A DNA stretch of 64,000 nucleotides from positions 868,001 through 932,000 of the forward strand of contig NC_081547.1 in the NCBI RefSeq assembly GCF_901000735.1, in the 5' to 3' direction. This DNA is from Corylus avellana (Eukaryota; Streptophyta; Magnoliopsida; Fagales; Betulaceae). Below are positions 49,290-61,664 of the stretch, one piece after another. Positions within the stretch are counted from its first letter, which is position 1. The number at the start of each line of letters is the position of its first letter. The position numbers and the translations under genes were made by a program. The notes under the pieces were generated by a model. That model worked only from the letters and a program-made list of their open reading frames with translations, did not search any database and had not been told where the DNA came from.

Positions 49290-50925
49290 GTCGTCGTCGT
49301 CAATCAGTTCCGGAGCTTGTTCATCGGAGCTTTAAGTATGATATGGATCAGAAATGAACATAACTTATTGAAGCAATACGACACCGCTTGAATCACCAGT
49401 GTTTTTAGCAATTTTAAGTGTCAAATTTTTGAAGATCAAGCCATTCCAACTTCCAAGGTCATATTTTATAGTGTATATTATTATTATTATATAATTTAAA
49501 ATTGACTATAAAATGTACTTGTTTATATTTTTATTTAGAAACGAGAAGGATGGTGAGAAACAATTTTTTTTTTATAGACATTGTGCTAAGTTGCTGCTAT
49601 TCGTTGTAACACCAAATGTTTTAGTTCATCTCGATTGAAGGTGAAAAATAGAAAATACTAACTAAATTTAACAAATATTAACCTTTTATATGATGTGTGA
49701 AAGATCTTCAAAGTAATTTCGATTTGACATTTCGATTTTTACGCATAAAATTAATTGTTTTTAATTTCCTTTTCAAAAAATTAAAGAAGTATTTTTTTGA
49801 AAACGTACAATTTTAAATATTAAATTAATATTTTAAATACTAAATTATAATTTTGTCAAATATTTAATTGTGTTTTTAAATATCACATTTTCAAATTAAA
49901 CATTTTAAAATTACTATTTTTTAAATCATACTTTTAAAATCGCAAACATAAACCAAGACGCTATCATGAATCCTTGATAATGTCCACCTTGGACAAATTA
50001 TCTCAAAAATTATAATAATAAAATCTAAGACAGAGTTTTCTTTCAAACTGGGTTGGAGGAACTTCCTTTAACCCAGTCTATAAAAATTATATGTGTCAAT
50101 TTTTTTAATATGTGAGATGCACATGAGTTTTTAATATTATTTATTCAAACTTTGTCCCTACTATTAAAAACTATATGTACATCTTACATGTTCAAATGAC
50201 ACATATCATTCTTATAGACAGAGTTTGAAGAAGTTTCTCTAACCTAATTTGAAGAAAAACTCTGTCCTAAAGCTAATAGGAACTGAAGCCATGAATTTCA
50301 CTCATGACAAATGTTTAGGGTATTATGATATTTTGACTATACTATTTAATAGCCATTGAATCAAAGTCTGTGGCAGATTATTTTTTTGAAGTTTTTCCAC
50401 GTTTAAGAAAAGAAATCAAATTTAAAAAGCTGTTGCTATTATTTTAAATGACCTCTCAGCACCTTAAAAAGAAAAGAAAAAGACCTCTTAGCGATAATAA
50501 ATATTTGTGAAAGATTGATATATTATATATATTACTACTTTAAATTTTTATAAACTTATACTTATACAGCAATATGTTAATAGTACAAAATTTAAATAAT
50601 AAGTTTAATTATTTAATATCGCGACTATACTCAAGAAGTAGTGCCGCTGAGTCGCTGACAGCAGCTGCAGCCTGCCGCCGACTGTGAGGTGGAATGCAGT
50701 AAAAGTCGAAGTAATCCTAACAATCAACACGTGGTGCGTTCTCATTTGCCATCCACTTATACGTGTCAGGCTGTTATGGGAATCTCAACATGTAATTATG
50801 CAATAAAATAATTAACCATCGTTACGAAACTCGACCGAGCTGGTCCGTGAACAAACAGCAACAGCCAACAAGGCTTTCCAGTTTCCACGAGAGGAATACA
50901 GAAAAAAGAGAAAAGGAAGGCGAAG
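49290..50925. promoter_or_regulatory. Divergent spacer between VPS39 and AE7-like genes
   Basis: The 1.6-kb AT-rich spacer serves both genes. Near the AE7-like side a CACGTG G-box sits at 50728-50733 with an ACGTGTC motif at 50761-50767; both are ABRE-like cores. The second copy keeps both. An imperfect inverted pair, GTTTTCTTTCAAACTGGGTT (about 50036) and the reverse of TTTGAAGAAAAACTCTGTCC (about 50250), could mark a degraded MITE. No coding region is visible. Confidence 0.4.
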
Positions 50926-53057
50926 ATGACGCTGGGTCTTATCAACGCCAACCCCGTGGTTCACGCTAAGAAGGAAAGGGTCGCTCGCACCGAAGATCTT
51001 CACGGAGACGACGCCGTTGATCCTCTAGAAATCTATGATATCCTTTTCTTTTTTTCTTTTCTTTTGCTTCTAAATTCAGTAATTTTGTACTGAGTATTTT
51101 TGATACAACAAATTTGGGATCTTTGACTCGAATTGGTAAATTTCGTGAGGGATATAAGAGATCCGGAGCATCCCTACTCTTTGGAACAGCTCAGCGTTCT
51201 TTCGGAGGAATCGATCACCGTTGATGACAAGCTCGGTCGTATTCTGTGAGTATTCGCAGAGCTCCATTTTCATTTCTTTGACTTTGGATCCAACTGTTGT
51301 TACTTGGAAATTGCAATATATGATTGAAGCCCATATCTTCCAAATATGATTATTATTGAGCAAATACCTTGAATTTTATTGCCTTAATTTTTCCTTTCAA
51401 AATCTTGGTATTAAGATGCATAACTTAAACTATTGATAGTTTAAAAGCTTAAACCAATAAGAAATCCAATAAGAAATGATTAATGCAGAACACATAATAT
51501 AAAATATTTATCTAAAAAGGAAAAACTGTGGAGAATACTAATACTTAATAATTACACTGATAACTGTGAAATATAAAATATTTAACTGAAATGAGCAAAC
51601 TGGCCGGAGAGTCAAGTTTGAACTCAGAATAACTGCCCATAAGAAATAGTAAATTTATTTCTATAGTTATTAGGATTCTGAGAGATTCTGAGAGATCATT
51701 GGAGGAGTTCACGGCCTTCTTTTTCCATACACTTTACACAGGGACAGCGGCTTGGCTTGCCCCTATAGTTATTAGCTATCCTGACTTTCTTGTTCTTTTT
51801 TCTTCTTCTAGCTAATCGTTTCCCTTGTATACCCCCTGTGTACTAGGGTTGCGCCCCTCTGCGCTTTTGATATATAAACATTACTTATCAAAAAAAAAGA
51901 AATAGTAAATTTAATCGTTTAATTAATACTGCAAAGCGACTTGATTATTTTATTTTGGGGTGCTAAAATCTAATTGCTTATATTAGGATCACTTTCACAC
52001 CAACCATCCAGCACTGCAGTATGGCAACCGTAATCGGCCTATGCCTAAGAGTGAAACTAAAACATTATTTCCCTCCGCATTATAAGGTCAGTTTTTATTA
52101 TTATTATTCACTTTGGAGCATTTTGTTGGTTCTTTATTGTTTCAACAGTGATGGCACATGCGATTGGTAAACCTTTTCTTTTGCATATGTACTCAGAAAG
52201 CTAATATTTAGTGCATTGATTCATGTAGTTTTGAAAGGAGTAGGCGGTTCATGTTATATATTTAATCAAATATCAAATGCAGACTTTAGAAGTTCCTTGA
52301 ATGGGAGTTTGTCAGACTCTATAGAATGTGGGTCTGTATATACTTCTATAAAGAGAAGAGTATCCGAAGCTTTAAGTTAGATTATCTTTATATGCAGAAA
52401 GTCCACCTTACTTTGTTCTTTTGCCTATAATCACAAACTGCTTTAGACATTATGTTGAAATGATATTCATGGATCTCATAATCAGACTCTTTCTTTCTGC
52501 ATTGCACTATTCTCTCATCCATAAATTTGATGCCCATTTCAGGTAGACATCAAAGTATCTCCTGGATCTCATGCAAACGAAGAATCAGGTGAATCCCGAA
52601 CGAATTGCCATTCGACACTAAATTCACATTTTCTTCTTTCCTATTTTCAATCTGAAGATTGGGTAATGGTCGACAAACTTCATCACGAGAACAAATTTTC
52701 CAAACAGGAGGCTTTTAAGAATATAGCCATTCTACCTTAAAGGGCATATTAACATACAAATTTTCCAATATTTTATAGATTTGTACAGAAAACTGAGATG
52801 AAAAATCCAAGAGTATAGCATCATTTTCATGCATTTTTTGTTATAGTACGATAGAACTAATAGTCTGTCTTGTGGTAAATTTATATTTCCTGTGTTATTC
52901 CCTACTCCAATCACTCCAAACTGATACAGATGTTGTGTAATTTGTCCTTTTGGTAGTTAACAAGCAGTTAAATGATAAGGAAAGAGTCGCTGCGGCCTTG
53001 GAGAATCCCAACCTTCGCCAACTTGTGGATGAGTGTCTCTACTCCAATGACCTTTGA
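50926..53057 (+). CDS. AE7-like protein, MIP18 family (cytosolic Fe-S assembly)
   Basis: DUF59/MIP18 protein of the CIA targeting complex that delivers Fe-S clusters to cytosolic and nuclear enzymes; it resembles the Arabidopsis AE7-like group more than AE7 itself. The product is 154 aa. Exons: 50926-51037, 51140-51245, 51987-52086, 52543-52588, 52957-53057. The protein starts [20 protein letters not shown], continues [20 protein letters not shown], then [19 protein letters not shown] with the conserved Cys at residue 83, [20 protein letters not shown] and [12 protein letters not shown]. Intron 1 does not follow GT-AG: it starts ATATCCTTTT and appears to be U12-type. Intron 2 carries a young LINE insertion absent from the second copy. 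The start fits relatives exactly. Confidence 0.94.
51038..51139 (+). other. Putative U12-type AT-AA (or AT-AC) intron in the AE7-like gene
   Basis: The 5' end ATATCCTTTT is a perfect match to the U12 AT-type donor. ATCTTTGAC at about 51119-51127 matches the U12 branch consensus TTCCTTRAY at seven of nine positions and is about a dozen bases from the 3' end. No GT-AG pair can join exon 1 to [10 protein letters not shown] in frame. Keeping the family's IYDFVRD needs the intron to end in AA at 51139; ending at the AC of TTTGAC would also be in frame but would replace D with five extra residues. Confidence 0.7.
51658..51896 (+). mobile_element. Young 5'-truncated LINE insertion, present in copy 1 only
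   Basis: This 239-bp insert ends TTACTTATCAAAAAAA and is flanked by the perfect 17-bp repeat aagaaatagtaaattta at 51641-51657 and 51897-51913. The second copy of the block has a single unbroken copy of that target, so this is a presence/absence variant in which the empty site is ancestral. It lies in intron 2 of the AE7-like gene. Confidence 0.92.
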
Positions 53058-54658
53058 TCAAGTACACTTTCCTGCTCAATTAGCCTATGTACTGGGAAAA
53101 CGTCACTAGTTGTCAAATGCAATAAGAAGTGGCTGTTCCTGTCTTATGAATTTTATCTACCCAATGTCATTAGCTCCTCGCAGACTTGCTTACTATTTGT
53201 TGCTTCACATGGATGTGTGAGGAACTGCATGTTGATAGTAGACTCTCTTAATGCACAATATAAGTTTCTGATTATATAAATGGTTCGCAATCTTGAAGGC
53301 TATTGCAGCCTACATCAAATTGCCAATAGGACCTGATGATACCAAATTTCACATGTTCGGCGCCAGCCTGCTGCCAGCGGGGGAGCTTCCGACAGTCAGA
53401 GTCAGTATTTTTGACTTGAGGAGAGAAAAATGGAGAGAATTTTTCTAAGAGAACATTCTTGAATTTCTGAGAAAAAAAGGTCTTATATTTTAGGCTTCCT
53501 TGGGGCTTTTTTGGGCTCTAGTAATAGTGGGCATTTAATTTGATTTGATCTTGGGCCCTAAGCTAATTTCCCAAATATATATATATATACATTGAACCCC
53601 ATAGCCCCTTACTTAAATTGCCCGAATTTCTGTGAAAGACCCCGATCCTTATCACGTCCTTCAGGTAAGTTTGATAACCAATTTAATCTTTTTTTAAGAC
53701 TCAAAATATGGGAGCCACTTTTTTCTCCCGAGTAAAAAAAATTCAGGAAGCCCTCTATACCTCAATGCTGACCGATTTGATAATTGGCACTTCATATTTT
53801 TCAGATGAATTAAGGTGCACGAAAGAAAGGGCACGCAGGCTGAAGTAGATCTAGTAGCATTATGACACAACTGCTGGACTCTCACCAGCGTACTATTGCA
53901 ACACTCCTTTGCTTCGCCCTTTTGTTGCTGGGCGGCATTGCAATAGGCGGCCTACTAGGCCCGTAATCACATCATTGATTTGCAAATGAGTAATTATACT
54001 TTTCATACTCATTTATACATTTATTTTATATCGGTTGATGAACATGTTTTAAGCATTTTTTTCACATTAGTTACTAAAATAAAAATAAATAAAAACCACT
54101 TAAAACACGTGAGATTAGCTATAAAATGATTATAATAAACGAGAGTGAAAATTGGCATTACCCTTCGCAAATGTCGCATCCCATGAACAAACTCTTATAC
54201 AATTTGGGTGCGCTCCACAGAAGATAGGTGCAAGGCCCACCTGCCTACACTTGTCCTCTATGGAAAGCTACCCCAATTGCCTGTAATTTAGTAAAAAACG
54301 ATCTTTCAAAAATATGATAGTAATTTAATTTTTTTTTTATACAAAAATTACAGTTTGCTTATCTTGAAAATAGGGAACATTAGGAAGACGAAGATATTTA
54401 AAGAGGAAATAATAGTTATCTCTCATAGTTAGAAATAAGCACAAGAAATGCATGTTTATTAACCCCAGAACAAGGAACTGAGCAAGAGCATCATTTCCTG
54501 TTCCCATCAGTAAATTTGATACTAAAGTTTGCATCTATCTATTCAGTCAGGCTGCATTGCACATATTTACTACTCTGAGCACTAGAAAATGCTCACTCAG
54601 CTAGCTGGCGGGTGCAATGGGTATTGGCTACTGCCTCACCTCTTCTCCTGAATGGCAT
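53058..54658. other. Convergent spacer between AE7-like and Sec14-like genes
   Basis: It contains the 3' UTRs, a short (AT)n run at about 53577-53590, and a MITE (listed separately). Open frames are short and unconvincing. Confidence 0.4.
53988..54163. mobile_element. MITE with 9-bp target duplication
   Basis: The ends are GAGTAATTATACTTTTCAT and, reversed, GGGTAATGCCAATTTTCACT. Flanks are tttgcaaat (53979-53987) and ttcgcaaat (54164-54172), eight of nine identical. It shares the internal CTTAAAACACGTGAGATTAG with the MITE at 34278. In the second copy of the block the right end and one target repeat are deleted. Confidence 0.75.
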
Positions 54659-56175
54659 TCATAATGTGGTAGGCTTCTCATCAAATCCCCAGAACTTGGC
54701 AGTTTTCACGTCATCCTGGGCCATCAATCGTGAGAACTCCTCATGGTCGTAATTTAGGGTGGCTTTTCCCCCAAACTCGCTTGGAAGGTTTTCTACATCA
54801 AAGTATGTCTTCATGAGCTCAACACTATCTTTACTTTTGGGGTATACAAACTTCACCTTCTGAAATGTCTTTGCATCCAGGAAGTACTTGACAGCCTATA
54901 AAAACCGAGAAACTAGCACAAATTACTGAAGGATCTAAATCAATCTGAGAATGACAATCCTCAAGCCCGACAAGAAATTTTACATAATAATTTTGCTTCC
55001 ATGCCATGATTGATAACCCTGTTTACTTTTTATTCTTGAAAGGAGGAAGAAGCAGTAATTGTTAAACTTCAGTCCAACGGTACAAAAAAACAATAATATC
55101 TATGTAGCCAAAAACCAAAATGAAAACAGAGCAGGAGATCAAACCTTCCAGAATGCCTGAAAAATCCTTGGTGGACTATACAGAAATGCAACAGCAAGCC
55201 TCTCGGGGTAGTGATTTTGTAAAATGTTAATAATATCACGGGCTGTTTTAACGGAGACATTGGAGTTCAATGAAAATCCAGTGAAATCTATCAGCCACGA
55301 CATTTGTTCTTGACCTTCAGGAAGGTTCAGGATAGCATTTTCTAAAAGATAGACTAAATGGCGAACATTATCCTCTCCTGATGTGGTGTTCTGACAAATG
55401 GGAAAGAAATAAAACAAAAAAGTTAACTAGTTGATTCATAAAAGCGTAACACACTTTACAAAAGAAAATCGCCAGACCAACCTGCATCCCTGGCCTCATG
55501 ATAAGCACAGTCCTTCCAAGACGATCATGAAAATCTGCTCTGGACACTTTGCCAGTCTCACCTTCGTGGGCTATTTCATGCTGGACAATATCATCTTTCT
55601 AAAGTAAGGGGAGGCTTAAATAAAACAGTATTGAAATATTAGCATCAATAAGTGCTACATGTCACAGCCTCGGTCATCACATGCATGTCATGGAGAATGG
55701 GTAATAATAGATTGGCTATTGCAAAAACAACTTAAATTCTGAATGTAGCCATTCTGGAACTGGCATTTCCCCCAATGTTGTTTACTCTGAAAGCTTCTGA
55801 TTACTTAACAAAGAATTAAGGTTTGAAAATTAGACTTGAAACGATATTGAGATTAACGACTCTGTGATGCGAGGGGGGAGACACAAATTTTAACAAAGAA
55901 AAAATAACTAAAAGTATAAAACAAACATAAAATTAGAACATACATACTTCTAGTTTTGCACGTCGTCGAGAACATGTAGTAAAAAATTCATTACTTACCC
56001 AACGAATTTCTTCAGGCTTATAAGCGGACCTCCACTTGAATGTCTCTTCCAACATTTTCTTTGCCTTAACAACATTCCAGTTCCGAGCTTCTAAATATCT
56101 CCTCAGGCATGCATCAGTGCAGAACTTTAAACTACGTCCAGATAGAGGTCCAAGAGCAGTCCTGAGTTCATTGAC
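54659..56175 (-). CDS. Sec14-like CRAL-TRIO protein, 5' end missing
   Basis: Lipid-binding phosphatidylinositol-transfer-like protein of the plant SEC14/CRAL-TRIO family. Visible exons in transcript order: 55999-56175, 55482-55598, 55145-55390, 54659-54895, together 258 residues; the start codon and first exon are not seen and would lie towards or inside the N gap. The CRAL-TRIO N-domain is CLRRYLEARNWNVVKAKKML then EETFKWRSAYKPEEIRW. The lipid-binding domain follows: GRTVLIMRPGMQNTTSGEDN, MSWLIDFTGFSLNSN, ILQNHYPERLAVAFLYSPPR and ENLPSEFGGKATLNYDHEEF. The C-terminus is KTAKFWGFDEKPTTL. There is no GOLD domain, so this is the short Sec14 type. Truncation is an assembly effect, not a gene lesion. 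Confidence 0.9.
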
Positions 56176-56300
56176 CTGTTCGTAATATGCCTCATTAATT
56201 GCCTATTTCAATATGTTATGAAAGCCTTCAGCTCTATTATGAACAGAATCATCATAATAGAGAGCAAACTTGGTGGCAATCAATAAAAAGGAGAAGAAAA

Positions 56301-56400
56301 NNNNNNNNNNNNNNNNNNNNNNNNNNNNNNNNNNNNNNNNNNNNNNNNNNNNNNNNNNNNNNNNNNNNNNNNNNNNNNNNNNNNNNNNNNNNNNNNNNNN
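56301..56400. other. Assembly gap of exactly 100 N
   Basis: One hundred N bases, the conventional size for a scaffold join of unknown length. Left of it is the 5' side of the Sec14-like gene; right of it the sequence jumps back to VPS39 intron 2. The true distance and even the adjacency are unproven. Confidence 0.99.
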
Positions 56401-56511
56401 TCTTTAGCATTCAGTTAGCGTATGTGTACCCAACAACCATAAAATATACATTCAATGAGCAATTCCTGTCCCCGAAAGCAGAATATCAACAGCCAACAAA
56501 GAAAATAATAC

Positions 56512-57582
56512 CTTCCCAAGAAGAAGTTCCCCCGAAGGAAGAGAGACCACCAAAGGTGAGGCTAGCCTCCCGGAAGGAAATACTTCAGTCAATGCACCAT
56601 TAGTGGCGTTTAGTATCGTGTATTCTTTTCTAATACCCAAACATATATTCTCACCACACCAAGACATCGACTTCACCATATCCGGAACATTATATTCTTT
56701 CACCTCCACAAATCCTCGACCCCCTAAACAACACATACAAAAAGGAAAAAGAGAGAGAACAAAAAAAAAAGAGTTACTTCCACCAGATATCCACAATATT
56801 AGTTCTATTCATTGACAACATCTTCAGCAAACCTCAGCCAAATTAGGAAAACACATCCACTTATCCATACAATATAGATGAAAAAGCACATTTAAAAGCC
56901 AGTTAAAAAATGACAATTTTTGGCATTTTACATACAATACGTGATTGTATCTTCATTTTCAACGTTATCACAACATGGTATTCTCCACAACACACAATTA
57001 ATCACTTAAAAGTTAATAGAATTGCCAAGTTTTCACATTCTTTCTCACACTTGCTCAGCAACCAAACAAACAGTGATGTTGAACCAAAACTCAAACACCT
57101 AAAAATCCAGCAAGAGATAGCAACGAATTCATGGAATTACCGTCATGTCTGAAAATACAGACCCTCTTTTGCCTCGCGAAGCACAAGAAGCCTCTCCGAT
57201 CGTCCCACGAGTACACATTCGCGCCCTTCGCTTTGGTGATCACAGCGTTGGTCTCCAAATTGGGGAGCTTATGGAACGCGATCGATTCCGAGAGCGATAG
57301 AAGAAGCTCCCTCGACTCCAGGACCTGCATCGAGACCAGAGGCTTCTTCGAGAACCCGGACACGTTTCTCTCTAGTGCGTACGGTTCATTGCGCAGCTCT
57401 TGCGCCTGAACATGGTAATCGGACGGCGGAGGGCGATCGGAGCCCGAGGATTCGGGAGCGTAGATTTTGAGGGACCCATCGGAGCAGCCGAGGAGGAGCT
57501 TTGAGCCGTACGATTCGACAGCGTCGATCTTGGTAGGGCAGTTGCTGAGGAGCTCGAAGGAATCGTAGGCACTGTGTACCAT
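56512..57582 (-). CDS. VPS39: VPS39 exons 1-2, second copy (cut by gap)
   Basis: Exon 1 (57141-57582) and exon 2 (56512-56723) repeat the start of VPS39 at 48219-49289 with identical protein sequence: the start through the first half of the CNH propeller. The remaining ten exons do not appear because the gap follows. With a single full-length copy upstream, this is best read as the allelic 5' part rather than an independent truncated gene. Confidence 0.85.
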
Positions 57583-59223
57583 GTCGTCGTCGTCAATCAG
57601 TTCCGGAGCTTGTTCATCGGAGCTTTAAGTATGATATGGATCAGAAATGAACATAACTTATTGAAGCAATACGACACCGCTTGAATCACCAGTGTTTTTA
57701 GCAATTTTAAGTGTCAAATTTTTGAAGATCAAGCCATTCCAAGGTCATATTTTATAGTGTATATTATTATTATTATTATTATTATTATATAATTTAAAAT
57801 TGACTATAAAATGTACTTGTTTATATTTTTATTTAGAAACGAGAAGGATGGTGAGAAACAAATTTTTTTTTATAGACATTGTGCTAAGTTGCTGCTATTC
57901 GTTGTAACACCAAATGTTTTAGTTCATCTCGATTGAAGGTGAAAAATAGAAAATACTAACTAAATTTAACAAATATTAACCTTTTATATGATGTGCGAAA
58001 GATCTTCAAAGTAATTTCGATTTGACATTTCGATTTTTACGCATAAAATTAATTGTTTTTAATTTCCTTTTCAAAAAATTAAAGAAGTATTTTTTTGAAA
58101 ACGTACAATTTTAAATATTAAATTAATATTTTAAATACTAAATTGTAATTTTGTCAAACATTTAATTGTGTTTTTAAATATCACATTTTCAAATTAAGCA
58201 TTTTAAAATTACTATTTTTTAAATCATACTTTTAAAATCGCAAACATAAACCAAGACGCTATCATGAATCCTTGATAATGTCCACCTTGGACAAATTATC
58301 TCAAAAATTATAATAATAAAATCTAAGACAAAGTTTTCTTTCAAATTGGGTTGGAGGAACTTCCTTTAACCCAGTCTATAAAAATTATATGTGTCAATTT
58401 TTTTAATATGTGAGATGCACATGAGTTTTTAATATTATTTATTCAAACTTTGTCCCTACTATTAAAAACTATATGTACATTTTACATGTTCAAATGACAC
58501 ATATCATTTTTATAGACAGAGTTTGAAGAAGTTTCTCTAACCTAATTTGAAGAAAAACTCTGTCCTAAAGCTAATAGGAACTGAAGCCATGAATTTCACT
58601 CATGACAAATGTTTAGGGTATTATGATATTTTGACTATACTATTTAATAGCCATTGAATCAAAGTCTGTGGCAGATTATTTTTTTGAAGTTTTTCCACGT
58701 TTAAGAAAAGAAATCAAATTTAAAAAGCTGTTGCTATTATTTTAAATGACCTCTCAGCACCTTAAAAAGAAAAGAAAAAGACCTCTTAGCGATAATAAAT
58801 ATTTGTGAAAGATTGATATGTTATATATATTACTACTTTAAATTTTTATAAACTTATACTTATACAGCAATATGTTAATAGTACAAAATTTAAATAATAA
58901 GTTTAATTATTTAATATCGCGACTATACTCAAGAAGTAGTGCCGCTGAGTCCCTGACAGCAGCTGCAGCCTGCCGCCGACTGTGAGGTGGAATGCAGTAA
59001 AAGTCGAAGTAATCCTAACAATCAACACGTGGTGCGTTCTCATTTGCCATCCACATATACGTGTCATGCTGTTATGGGAATCTCAACATGTAATTATGCA
59101 ATAAAATAATTAACCATCGTTACGAAACTCGACCGAGCTGGTCCGTGAACAAACAGCAAGAGCCAACAAGGCTTTCCAGTTTCCACGAGAGGAATACAGA
59201 AAAAAGAGAAAAGGAGGGCGAAG
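57583..59223. promoter_or_regulatory. Divergent VPS39/AE7-like spacer, second copy
   Basis: Matches 49290-50925, with an expanded ATT microsatellite near 57765-57787, a 6-bp deletion next to it, and scattered substitutions. The G-box CACGTG near 59026 and the ACGTGTC motif near 59059 are kept. Confidence 0.4.
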
Positions 59224-61097
59224 ATGACGCTGGGTCTTATCAACGCCAACCCCGTGGTTCACGCTAAGAAGGAAAGGGTCGCTCGCACCGAAGATCTTCA
59301 CGGAGACGACGCCGTTGATCCTCTAGAAATCTATGATATCCTTTTCTTTTTTTCTTTTCTTTTGCTTCTAAATTCAGTAATTTTGTACTGAGTATTTTTG
59401 ATACAACAAATTTGGGATCTTTGACTCGAATTGGTAAATTTCGTGAGGGATATAAGAGATCCGGAGCATCCCTACTCTTTGGAACAGCTCAGCGTTCTTT
59501 CGGAGGAATCGATCACCGTTGATGACAAGCTCGGTCGTATTCTGTGAGTATTCGCAGAGCTCCATTTTCATTTCTTTGACTTTGGATCCAACTGTTGTTA
59601 CTTGGAAATTGCAATATATGATTGAAGCCCATATCTTCCAAATATGATTATTATTGAGCAAATACCTTGAATTTTATTGCCTTAATTTTTCCTTTCAAAA
59701 TCTTGGTATTAAGATGCATAACTTAAACTATTGATAGTCTAAAAGCTTAAACCAATAAGAAATCCAATAAGAAATGATTAATGCAGAACACATAATATAA
59801 AATATTTATCTAAAAAGGAAAAACTGTGGAGAATACTAATACTTAATAATTACACTGATAACTGTGAAATATAAAATATTTAACTGAAATGAGCAAACTG
59901 GCCGGAGAGTAAAGTTTGAACTCAGAATAACTGCCCATAAGAAATAGTAAATTTAATCGTTTAATTAATACTGCAAACGACTTGATTATTTTATTTTGGG
60001 GTGCTAAAATCTAATTGCTTATATTAGGATCACTTTCACACCAACCATCCAGCACTGCAGTATGGCAACCGTAATCGGCCTATGCCTAAGAGTGAAACTA
60101 AAACATTATTTCCCTCCGCATTATAAGGTCAGTTTTTATTATTATTATTCACTTTGGAGCATTTTGTTGGTTCTTTATTGTTTCAACAGTGATGGCACAT
60201 GCGATTGGTAAACCTTTTCTTTTGCATATGTACTCAGAAAGCTAATATTTAGTGCATTGATTCATGTAGTTTTGAAAGGAGTAGGCGGTTCATGTTATAT
60301 ATTTAATCAAATATCAAATGCAGACTTTAGAAGTTCCTTGAATGGGAGTTTGTCAGACTCTATAGAATGTGGGTCTGTATATACTTCTATAAAGAGAAGA
60401 GTATCCGAAGCTTTAAGTTAGATTATCTTTATATGCAGAAAGTTCACCTTACTTTGTTCTTTTGCCTATAATCACAAACTGCTTTAGACATAATGTCGAA
60501 ATGATATTCATGGATCTCATAATCAGACTCTTTCTTTCTGCATTGCACTATTCTCTCATCCATAAATTTGATGCCCATTTCAGGTAGACATCAAAGTATC
60601 TCCTGGATCTCATGCAAACGAAGAATCAGGTGAATCCTGAACGAATTGCCATTCGACACTAAATTCACATTTTCTTCTTTCCTATTTTCAATCTGAAGAT
60701 TGGGTAATGGTCGACAAACTTCATCACGAGAATAAATTTTCCAAACAGGAGGCTTTTAAGAATATAGCCATTCTACCTTAAAGGGCATATTAACATACAA
60801 ATTTTCCAATATTTTATAGATTTGTACAGAAAACTGAGATGAAAAATCCAAGAGTATAGCATCATTTTCATGCATTTTTGTTATAGTACGATAGAACTAA
60901 TAGTCTGTCTTGTGGTAAATTTATATTTCCTGTGTTATTCCCTACTCCAATCACTCCAAACTGATACAGATGTTGTGTAATTTGTCCTTTTGGTAGTTAA
61001 CAAGCAGTTAAATGATAAGGAAAGAGTCGCTGCGGCCTTGGAGAATCCCAACCTTCGCCAACTTGTGGATGAGTGTCTGTACTCCAATGACCTTTGA
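59224..61097 (+). CDS. AE7-like protein, MIP18 family, second copy
   Basis: Exons: 59224-59335, 59438-59543, 60028-60127, 60584-60629, 60997-61097. The 154-aa product is identical to the first copy; the one coding change I found, CTC to CTG (Leu) in the last exon, is silent. The unusual ATATCCTTTT intron is kept. Intron 2 is about 256 bp shorter because the LINE insertion is absent. The role is as for the first copy. Both copies look intact; if they are alleles, only one locus exists. Confidence 0.92.
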
Positions 61098-61613
61098 TCA
61101 AGTACACTTTCCTGCTCAATTAGCCTATGTACTGGGAAAACGTCACTAGTTGTCAAATGCAATAAGAAGTGGCTGTTCCTGTCTTGTGAATTTTATCTAC
61201 CCAATGTCATTAGCTCCTCGCAGACTTGCTTACTATTTGTTGCTTCACATGGATGTGTGAGGAACTGCATGTTGATAGTAGACTCTCTTAATGCACAATA
61301 TAAGTTTCTGATTATATAAATGGTTCTCAATCTTGAAGACTATTGCAGCCTACATCAAATTGCCAAATGGGACCTGATGATACCAAATTTCACATGTTCG
61401 GCGCCAGCCCGCTGCCAGCGGGGTAGCTTCGGACAGTCAGAGTCAGTATTTTTGACTTGAGGAGAGAAAAAATGGAGAGAATTCTTCTAAGAGAACATTC
61501 TTGAATTTCTGAGAAAAAACGGTCTTATATTTTAGGCTTCCTTGGGGCTTTTTTGGGCTCTAGTAATAGTGGGCATTTAATTTGATTTGATCTTGGGCCC
61601 TAAGCTAATTTCC

Positions 61614-61616
<3 letters not shown>

Positions 61617-61661
<45 letters not shown>
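61617..61661. repeat. (AT)n microsatellite, expanded in copy 2
   Basis: About 45 bases of AT repeat, against about 14 at the matching place in copy 1 (53577-53590). Confidence 0.95.

Positions 61662-61664
<3 letters not shown>

Larger units (their letters stand above)
48108..55952. repeat. Duplicated block, first copy
   Basis: This 7845-bp block is repeated after the gap as 56401-64000 in the same orientation. The offset is +8293 at the start, about +8298 around the AE7-like exon 1, and +8040 to +8049 later, mainly because the first copy has a 256-bp LINE insertion plus target duplication. Other differences are isolated substitutions, microsatellite length and small indels. Confidence 0.97.

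Noticed and set aside
50036..50280. Imperfect inverted pair in the VPS39/AE7-like spacer as a complete MITE
   Set aside because: The ends match only in part and no target duplication could be read. It is mentioned under the spacer instead.
56199..56603. Open frame of 134 codons across the gap
   Set aside because: It runs through 100 unknown bases and joins unrelated sequence; it is an artefact of the gap.
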